Shown here in pieces: positions 7,453 through 15,773 of a stretch of 15,773 nucleotides of DNA. The notes under the pieces were generated by a model. That model was not told the origin of the DNA, did no database searches, and saw only the letters and a program-made list of their open reading frames with translations. The stretch is taken from assembly GCA_900547805.1 (NCBI GenBank), contig URIE01000038.1, forward strand, positions 1-15,773. The letters run 5' to 3'. Position 1 is the stretch's first letter. Every line of letters starts with the position of its first letter. The position numbers and the translations under genes are program-made. The DNA comes from an uncultured Collinsella sp. Its GTDB lineage: Bacteria; Actinomycetota; Coriobacteriia; Coriobacteriales; Coriobacteriaceae.

Positions 7453-9225
7453 ATGCTGAAGAGGTTTTTGTCTTATTACAAGCCCCAGATGGGGCTTTTT
7501 GTTGCTGATACTGTTTGTGCTCTGGTGCTTGCCGCCATTGACTTGGCGTTCCCCATTATCCTGCGCAATTTGACCGGTGGGCTATTTACTCAGGGTCAGG
7601 CTGCCATTACGCAGGCGCTCGGTATGATCGCGGTGGGCTTGGTGCTGATGTATGCCGTCCGCTGCGCCTGCCGCTACTTTGTGAGCTATTGGGGTCACGT
7701 GATGGGCGCGCGCATGGAGTCCAAGATGCGCGAGGACCTGTTCGACCAGTATGAGCGCTTTAGCTTTGCGTACTTCGACCGCAACAGCTCGGGGGACATG
7801 ATGAGCCGCGTGGTCAACGACCTGTTCGATATCTGCGAGGCGGCGCATCACGTGCCCGAGTGGATCATCATCTGCGGCATCGAGATTATCGGCTCGTTTG
7901 TGATTCTCTTTACCATCGCCCCGGTGCTGGCGCTCGCCATGGCCGTGGTGACGGCGGCGTTTGCGGTCATCATGTTTTGGCAGAACATGCGCATGCGCGA
8001 GGTCTTTAGCGACAACCGCAAAAAGATCAGCGGCATCAATGCGCAGCTGCAGGATTCGCTGGCGGGCATGCGCGTGGTCAAGAGCTTTGCCAATGAGGAG
8101 ACCGAACGCTTCAAGTTCCGCGCCTCAAACAATCGCTATCTTTCGTCCAAGGAGAACATGTATCACGCCATGGGCGTCTATACCGCGACGTATGGCCTGC
8201 TCTCGGGTGTGCTCTATGTGATCGTGGTGCTGCTGGGCGGCTGGCTGGTCGCTCAGGGACAGCTGCAGGCGGTCGATATGGCGACCTTCGCGCTCTACAT
8301 TTCGCTGTTCTGCACGCCGCTCGAGACACTCGTCAATTCGGCCGAAACGTATCAGAAGGCTATCGCCGGCTTTAAGCGTATGGACGAGGTGCTCTCGACC
8401 GCGCCGGATATCCAGGACAAGCCGGGCGCCACGGATCTGCAGGTGACTGCCGGCGCCGTGGAGTATCACGACGTGTGCTTTAACTACGAGGATGTTGAGC
8501 TGGGCGAGGGCGATGCCGACGAGCGTCCCGTTATCGACCATATGAACCTGTCCATCAAGCCCGGGCAGACCATCGCTTTGGTTGGCCCTTCGGGCGGTGG
8601 CAAGTCCACGACCTGTTCGCTGCTGCCGCGCTTTTATGACGTGGCTGCCGGATCCATTAGCATCGACGGCCAAGACGTGCGCGATGTGACGCAGCAGAGC
8701 CTGCGCCGTGCCATCGGCCTGGTGCAGCAGGATGTCTATCTGTTTGACGGTACGATTGGCGAGAACATCGCCTACGGCAAGCCGGGCGCTACAGCGGAAG
8801 AGATCGCCGAGGCCGCCCGTCGCGCCAACATCGATTCCTTTATCGAGTCGCTTCCACAGGGCTACGACACCGTGGTGGGCGAGCGTGGCAGCCGTCTTTC
8901 GGGCGGACAGAAGCAGCGTGTTGCCATCGCGCGCGTGTTTCTCAAGAACCCCAAGATCCTGATTTTGGACGAGGCGACGAGTGCTTTGGATAACGAGAGC
9001 GAGGAGGCGGTCCAGGAGTCGCTCGAAGAGCTGGCACGCGGCCGCACCACGATTATCATCGCCCACCGTCTTTCGACCATTAAGCATGCCGATGAGATTG
9101 CGACCGTTGAGCATGGTCGCGTTGTGGAGCGTGGCACGCACGAGGAGCTTCTCGCCCGTGGCGGCACCTATGCCCGTTACTATCGAATGCAGTTCGAAGG
9201 TGCGCGTGCGCACGAGCTCGACTGA
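7453..9225 (+). CDS. ABC exporter half-transporter (fused membrane and ATPase domains)
   Basis: A 590-residue half-transporter likely to work as a homodimer in the cytoplasmic membrane. About six membrane helices lie in residues 13-295, followed by the ATPase: Walker A GPSGGGKST (378-386), Q-loop QQDVYLFDG, signature LSGGQKQR (from 482), Walker B ILILDE (502-507, catalytic Glu507), D-loop SALD and H-loop His538. All catalytic residues are intact. It belongs to the MsbA/lipid or multidrug exporter group; the substrate cannot be read from the sequence. Unlike common heterodimeric pairs, no second half-transporter lies beside it. GAGG (7444-7447) is 5 nt before the ATG. A membrane protein of unknown function starts 19 nt downstream, suggesting co-expression. 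Confidence 0.95.
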   Translation: MLKRFLSYYKPQMGLFVADTVCALVLAAIDLAFPIILRNLTGGLFTQGQAAITQALGMIAVGLVLMYAVRCACRYFVSYWGHVMGARMESKMREDLFDQYERFSFAYFDRNSSGDMMSRVVNDLFDICEAAHHVPEWIIICGIEIIGSFVILFTIAPVLALAMAVVTAAFAVIMFWQNMRMREVFSDNRKKISGINAQLQDSLAGMRVVKSFANEETERFKFRASNNRYLSSKENMYHAMGVYTATYGLLSGVLYVIVVLLGGWLVAQGQLQAVDMATFALYISLFCTPLETLVNSAETYQKAIAGFKRMDEVLSTAPDIQDKPGATDLQVTAGAVEYHDVCFNYEDVELGEGDADERPVIDHMNLSIKPGQTIALVGPSGGGKSTTCSLLPRFYDVAAGSISIDGQDVRDVTQQSLRRAIGLVQQDVYLFDGTIGENIAYGKPGATAEEIAEAARRANIDSFIESLPQGYDTVVGERGSRLSGGQKQRVAIARVFLKNPKILILDEATSALDNESEEAVQESLEELARGRTTIIIAHRLSTIKHADEIATVEHGRVVERGTHEELLARGGTYARYYRMQFEGARAHELD

Positions 9226-9244
9226 TTGATATGACAGGAAGTTT

Positions 9245-10210
9245 ATGGCTGACAAGAACCCTTTGACTCCGGAAGAAGTGACGGAGTTATTCTCCGAAAT
9301 CGATGCATCCGGTGTCTTGGATCCCACGCTTGCCAAAAAGCGAACCGAGCGCATGCGTGAGAAGGAGGCTGCGGCCAGGCGCGGTGACAAAGCGGCGCTA
9401 GCGCAGCTGCGCAGCGAGGACCGCGCGAGCCAGGCAAAACATATCGACCCGCTGTCCGAGGACGATCCTTCGGGTTCGCAGGTGAGTCATACCATTACGA
9501 AGACCGCGATGGCCGTGGTCATTGGTATTTTGGTGCTGATCGTGGGCATGCAGATTGGCTACGGCGTGATGCGTCGTCTGAACACCGCCAACCTGTCCGA
9601 GAGCGTTTCGGTCGATACCGTTTCGACGGCGCTGAAGGGCGGCCTTGAGTGGGGCAACGGCTTTACGCAGTTCCCGCTCGACTTTACCGTCGATGAAGCC
9701 GATGAGCGTACGGGCACGGTCGAGGTGACGGTGTTGGACACATCGTCTGCCAACGAGCTCGAGCTGCTGTCCAACGGGCAGATCCAGGCCGCGGCGCTTG
9801 CGACCAACGCGCTGCTCAACGATAAGATCGACCGCGTGGTGTATAACGTTCACGCCTATATCGACGAGAATAGCAACATTCAGCACGATTCCTTCTTTGG
9901 CATGTTCCCCGCGCGGGGCCACCAGAGCGCCATTTTGACGTTCGTGTGGACCAAGAGCTCATCCAACGCCACGAGTATCGACTGGAAGATGCGCATCGTG
10001 AGTATGGATGACACCATCGCCGAGCGCATTCAAAAACAGGTGAACTCGGTGTCGTCGTTGATTGAGGACCCGGTGGTTAGCCAGACCAAGATTGACGAGG
10101 AAAAGGCCGAACGTGACCTGGAGCATCGTCTGCATGGCCGCGAGATTTTCCGCGGCGGCAAGCCCGATCGCTCACCGTCCGATTTGCTGGAGCAGGACAA
10201 GAGAAAGTAA
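9245..10210 (+). CDS. One-pass membrane protein of unknown function
   Basis: A 321-residue protein I do not recognise. Residues 1-86 are charged and helix-prone (TLAKKRTERMREKEAAARRGDK, split by me as a basic stretch at 29-49). A single hydrophobic segment (about 88-108, MAVVIGILVLIVGMQIGYGV) should span the membrane. Residues 112-321 would then lie outside the cytoplasm: a compact part with beta-rich patterns (116-255) and a charged tail (280-321). There is no signal peptidase site, lipobox or known motif. AGGAAG (9236-9241) precedes the ATG. The 19-nt gap after the ABC exporter suggests a linked role, perhaps as an accessory or envelope partner; that is inference. A strong terminator follows at once. 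Confidence 0.85.
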   Translation: MADKNPLTPEEVTELFSEIDASGVLDPTLAKKRTERMREKEAAARRGDKAALAQLRSEDRASQAKHIDPLSEDDPSGSQVSHTITKTAMAVVIGILVLIVGMQIGYGVMRRLNTANLSESVSVDTVSTALKGGLEWGNGFTQFPLDFTVDEADERTGTVEVTVLDTSSANELELLSNGQIQAAALATNALLNDKIDRVVYNVHAYIDENSNIQHDSFFGMFPARGHQSAILTFVWTKSSSNATSIDWKMRIVSMDDTIAERIQKQVNSVSSLIEDPVVSQTKIDEEKAERDLEHRLHGREIFRGGKPDRSPSDLLEQDKRK

Positions 10211-10216
10211 GACGTC

Positions 10217-10258
10217 ATCATCCCGCGTGAGCAACAAGCCTCGCGGGATGATTTTTCT
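10217..10258 (+). terminator. Intrinsic terminator after the membrane-protein gene
   Basis: ATCATCCCGCG (10217-10227) and CGCGGGATGAT (10242-10252) form a perfect 11-bp stem with a 14-nt loop, followed by TTTTCT. It lies 6 nt after the stop codon and separates this transcript from carAB. Confidence 0.93.
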
Positions 10259-10269
10259 GGGACGGGGAT

Positions 10270-10367
10270 TAAAAAATCATTATGCATAGAAAGTCATAAT
10301 TATCATTTCGTAAACATTTCGATGAAATTAACGCCATGAGGCATACTTGCGGTTACAATACCGCGAG
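10270..10367 (+). promoter_or_regulatory. AT-rich carAB promoter region with operator-like dyads
   Basis: This stretch is far more AT-rich than its neighbours. TACAAT (10354-10359) is a good -10, with no clear -35 at normal spacing. The -10 is the loop of an 8-bp dyad, CTTGCGGT (10346-10353) and ACCGCGAG (10360-10367), with one G-T pair. Upstream lie the palindrome ATAATTAT (10296-10303), a direct repeat CATTTCG (10304-10310 and 10315-10321, 11-base period) and ATTTC-GAT-GAAAT (10316-10328). A transcription factor may bind here; an ArgR box was tested and fits poorly. Confidence 0.45.
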
Positions 10368-10380
10368 GCCTAACTACACA

Positions 10381-10413
10381 CCTTTAAGCCGGTCCTGTGA
10401 GACCGGGAAGGAG
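10381..10413 (+). promoter_or_regulatory. Probable PyrR-binding hairpin that masks the carA SD
   Basis: An upper stem CCGGTC/GACCGG (10389-10394 and 10401-10406) carries the hexaloop CTGTGA, matching the CNGNGA loop of PyrR-binding RNA. A 5' AAG bulge (10386-10388) separates it from a lower stem CCTTT/GAAGG (10381-10385 and 10407-10411, last pair G-U). The 3' strand of the lower stem is the SD AAGGAG (10408-10413). No U-tract terminator follows, so PyrR with UMP should act on translation, as shown for mycobacterial pyr leaders, rather than by attenuation. Confidence 0.75.
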
Positions 10414-10417
10414 AATT

Positions 10418-11857
10418 ATGGCGAACAACCATACCGCGGGCGCTGTCGCCCGCACCTTCGCGCCCAGCGAGCTTTGCCAGCGTATGCTGGCCAAAACCAG
10501 CAAGGGCACCTGCGGTCCCTGCATCCTGTATCTTGAGGATGGGACCATTTTTTATGGACGTGCATGCGGCGCCGAGGGCACCGCGACCGGCGAAGTCTGC
10601 TTCAACACCTCGCTCGAGGGCTACTTTGAGGTCATGACCGACCCGAGTTATGCCGGCCAAATCGTAACCATGACCTATCCGCAGATCGGCAACTACGGTA
10701 TCGACGAGACCGACGTCCAGTCGGCCTTCCCCGGCGACGACGTGCGCCCCGCGAGCGCTCCGGCTATGCGCGGCATGATCGTTCGCGACATGTGCGCCAC
10801 GCCTTCTAACTGGCGCTCGGCCGTCAGCGTGCCGGAGTACCTGCGCGCTCACGGCATCGTCGCTATCGAGGGTGTCGACACCCGCGCTCTGGTGCGCCAT
10901 CTGCGCGACAATGGTTCCAAGATGGGCATTATCTCGACCGAGATTTTCGACGTCGACGAGCTTGCCGAGCGTCTGGCCGCAGCGCCCACGCTGGTAGGCG
11001 AGAACCTGGTCAAGACCGTGAGCTGCCCCGCGCCTCACGAGTTTGTGGCCGCCGACCTGCCTGCCACGCATGACTTTGCACTTGCGGTTGCCGCTCCTGC
11101 CCGTCACAAAGTGGTCGCCTACGACTGCGGTGTGAAGTGCGGCATTCTGGAGGGTCTGGTCCGCGCCGGCTGCGACCTTACCGTCGTGCCGTGGGACACG
11201 CCCGCCCAGCAGGTGCTCGACATGAATCCCGACGGCGTCTTTTTGTCCAATGGCCCCGGCGACCCCGACGCCGTGGTGGAGACCTACGAGCAGGTGCAGC
11301 AGCTGATCGGCAAGGTGCCGGTCTTTGGCATTTGCCTGGGTCACCAGATGATCAGCCTGGCCTGCGGCGCTCAGATGGAAAAGCTTAAGTTCGGCCACCG
11401 CGGTGGCAACCAGCCGGTCATGAACCTGGTAAGCCGTCGCGTGGAGATCACCGCGCAAAACCATGGCTTTGGCCTGCTGTTCCCCAGCTTGGGCAAGCTT
11501 GTCCCCGAGCTTTCCGGCGGCGAGACCGAGCATGCGGCCGACGGCGACCTGCGCGTCTGGGTGCGTCGCGGAATCGCGCCGGTCGTGATGAACGAGCGCT
11601 TTGGCCGCATTCGCCTAACACATGTGAACCTCAACGACGGCACCGCCGAGGGCATCCAGCTGCTCGACGCCCCGTGCTTCTCGGTCCAGTACCACCCCGA
11701 GGCTTCGCCTGGCCCCACCGATGCCCACTATCTCTTTACCGCCTTTACGCGACTCATGGACGGCGAGGAGAACTACCTGGACATCGACACCGCGAAGGAC
11801 CGCCTGGCTGGCTGGAATTTCGCCGAGACCGCCGCGACTGAGACCGAGGAGAACTAA
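10418..11857 (+). CDS. carA: Carbamoyl-phosphate synthase small (glutaminase) subunit, enlarged
   Basis: CarA releases ammonia from glutamine and channels it to CarB for carbamoyl phosphate, used for UMP and arginine. The class I glutaminase triad is present: Cys306 (FGICLGHQ), His426 and Glu428 (QYHPEA). With 479 residues it is about 100 longer than E. coli CarA (382). By hand alignment the excess is an N-terminal extension (about 37), an insertion of about 36 between QNHGFG (347-352) and RLTHVNL (from 399), and a C-terminal acidic tail (about 23). The frame stays open and codon use is unchanged, so no frameshift is suspected. ATG 10418 follows AAGGAG by 4 nt; the upstream in-frame GTG 10397 lies inside the PyrR hairpin. 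carB begins 1 nt after the stop. Confidence 0.97.
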   Translation: MANNHTAGAVARTFAPSELCQRMLAKTSKGTCGPCILYLEDGTIFYGRACGAEGTATGEVCFNTSLEGYFEVMTDPSYAGQIVTMTYPQIGNYGIDETDVQSAFPGDDVRPASAPAMRGMIVRDMCATPSNWRSAVSVPEYLRAHGIVAIEGVDTRALVRHLRDNGSKMGIISTEIFDVDELAERLAAAPTLVGENLVKTVSCPAPHEFVAADLPATHDFALAVAAPARHKVVAYDCGVKCGILEGLVRAGCDLTVVPWDTPAQQVLDMNPDGVFLSNGPGDPDAVVETYEQVQQLIGKVPVFGICLGHQMISLACGAQMEKLKFGHRGGNQPVMNLVSRRVEITAQNHGFGLLFPSLGKLVPELSGGETEHAADGDLRVWVRRGIAPVVMNERFGRIRLTHVNLNDGTAEGIQLLDAPCFSVQYHPEASPGPTDAHYLFTAFTRLMDGEENYLDIDTAKDRLAGWNFAETAATETEEN

Positions 11858-11858
11858 C

Positions 11859-15173
<3,315 letters not shown>

Positions 15174-15185
15174 TGTGACCTGGTC

Positions 15186-15270
15186 GGCCGGGGCGGCAGC
15201 CGGACACTTTCTCTCGGAAACTGGGCTTCGCGAAGTTTTCCGAGAGAAAGGTCCGCCTCCCGCCCCGGCC
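15186..15270 (+). repeat. 85-nt imperfect palindrome directly after carB
   Basis: The arms 15186-15220 and 15237-15270 pair over 32 bp with two mismatches and one bulged A (15206). The outer 11 bp are GGCCGGGGCGG/CCGCCCCGGCC, and the inner 14 bp begin CTTTCTCTCGG. The loop itself contains the palindrome CTTCGCGAAG (15226-15235). It starts 13 nt after the carB stop. There is no T run, so it is not a simple terminator. It may protect the 3' end of carAB mRNA or be a dispersed repeat. Confidence 0.8.
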
Positions 15271-15343
15271 TGCGGTAACTCGGCTGTGCCGTGTGCTGCC
15301 GAAGGGGCTTTGCGCGATGACTAGGGCTGAGAAATAAGGTGCG

Positions 15344-15387
15344 CGTGGGCTCTGTCGTTCGTTCGAACGACAGAGCCCACGTTTTGT
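15344..15387 (+). terminator. Intrinsic terminator, first of two after carAB
   Basis: CGTGGGCTCTGTCGTT (15344-15359) and AACGACAGAGCCCACG (15366-15381) form a perfect 16-bp stem with the loop CGTTCG, followed by TTTTGT. It is very likely a carAB operon terminator. Confidence 0.92.
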
Positions 15388-15391
15388 ATGG

Positions 15392-15430
15392 GGTCTCCTG
15401 GCGAATTTTCATTCGCCAGGAGACCTTTTG
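15392..15430 (+). terminator. Intrinsic terminator, second of two after carAB
   Basis: GGTCTCCTGGCGAAT (15392-15406) and ATTCGCCAGGAGACC (15411-15425) form a perfect 15-bp stem with the loop TTTC, followed by TTTT. It begins 5 nt after the first terminator ends, a back-to-back arrangement acting in the same direction. Confidence 0.88.
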
Positions 15431-15450
15431 CCGGGGATGAGATGTGTCCT

Positions 15451-15653
15451 TGGACAGTTAGTTCAGATACGTATTTTTTAGAGGACGCATAAAGGCCGAC
15501 CTGAGCCCAATTGGACTTAATTTGACTTTCTGAACCGATGGGGACGTTCAGAAAAGGGCGAGAAAGGCCGTTATTGGGCTCAAAGTGGCTTCAAACCAGT
15601 CTGTTAGCGCCAATAGGCACAGCCAAAAAATACGTATCTGAACTAACTGTCCA
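15451..15653. mobile_element. 203-bp MITE-like element with perfect 29-bp terminal inverted repeats
   Basis: The left end (15451-15479) begins TGGACAGTTAGTTCAGATAC and ends in a T run. The right end (15625-15653) is its exact reverse complement over 29 bp. Inside lie two more perfect dyads: TGAGCCCAAT/ATTGGGCTCA (15502-15511 and 15573-15582) and TTTCTGAAC/GTTCAGAAA (15527-15535 and 15546-15554). AAAGGCCG occurs twice (15491-15498, 15563-15570). No useful reading frame is present, and I see no clear target-site duplication at the edges. It could be a non-autonomous transposable element or a folded dispersed repeat. Confidence 0.7.
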
Positions 15654-15773
15654 CCGCCCTCCGTAAACCTCTCATTCAAGCAAAATTCAGCCAACGTACG
15701 TCATAGCAATTCCCGGTAGGTCCCCGGGTGCCCCGCGGCACGCTGGGTTATTTATCTGAGCGACTTTGCGAAG
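15654..15773. other. Non-coding window end with GC-rich dyads
   Basis: No gene is seen in this stretch. Small dyads overlap at the end: CCCGG/CCGGG (about 15712-15728) and GTGCC/GGCAC around CCGC (15728-15741). They may belong to the leader of a gene beyond the window. They do not make a tRNA. Confidence 0.4.

Noticed and set aside
10291..10308. Possible ArgR box around ATAATTAT upstream of carA
   Set aside because: The central palindrome fits but the flanking TG and CA positions do not match the ARG-box consensus.
10397..10417. In-frame GTG start for carA
   Set aside because: It lies inside the PyrR-type hairpin loop and before the SD; ATG 10418 is properly spaced.
11470..11614. Frameshift or misassembly as the cause of the long CarA
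   Set aside because: The frame is open throughout, codon use is unchanged, and conserved motifs on both sides stay in frame.
15724..15741. T-box-like string GGGTGCCCCGCGG near the window end
   Set aside because: It differs from the conserved T-box sequence in its centre, and the upstream space is taken up by the 203-bp element, leaving no room for a specifier stem.

Overview
The window is a core chromosomal segment, with all ten recognisable genes on the + strand. The high GC content, strong G/C preference at third codon positions, Zn-ribbon type S18, acidic-tailed L9 and gene order suggest a GC-rich actinobacterium, most likely a member of the Coriobacteriia such as Collinsella. That assignment is an inference from style and gene order; there is no rRNA here to settle it. 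The block rpsF-ssb-rpsR / rplI-dnaB-purA resembles the origin-proximal blocks of many Gram-positive chromosomes.

Layout. Positions 1-445 hold no convincing gene. A promoter near 446-474 leads into rpsF (S6), ssb, rpsR (S18) and rplI (L9), closed by a strong intrinsic terminator at 2267-2306. The rpsF leader has an 8-bp hairpin whose loop can pair with the rpsF Shine-Dalgarno (SD) sequence. dnaB (replicative helicase) follows, then purA (adenylosuccinate synthetase), whose likely promoter overlaps the dnaB stop. After a long inverted repeat come purD (a TTG start fixed by its SD), a Nudix hydrolase of the ADP-ribose pyrophosphatase type, a homodimeric ABC exporter and a one-pass membrane protein of unknown function. 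A terminator at 10217-10258 ends this stretch.

carA and carB (carbamoyl-phosphate synthetase) form a tight operon. Its leader carries what looks like a PyrR-binding hairpin: a CNGNGA-type hexaloop, a 5' purine bulge and a lower stem that pairs with the carA SD. This predicts translational repression by pyrimidine nucleotides. CarA is about 100 residues longer than the E. coli protein, with an N-terminal extension, an insertion in the glutaminase domain and a C-terminal tail.

The last 600 bases are non-coding and full of palindromes: an 85-nt imperfect hairpin just after carB, two tandem perfect-stem terminators, and a 203-bp element with perfect 29-bp terminal inverted repeats, two nested internal palindromes and no gene. 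The last looks like a MITE or another dispersed palindromic element.

Functionally the window joins translation and replication (S6, SSB, S18, L9, DnaB) with purine (PurA, PurD) and pyrimidine/arginine (CarAB) precursor supply. I see no defence system, prophage or CRISPR array. The novelty lies in the RNA leaders, the palindromic elements and a few protein oddities.
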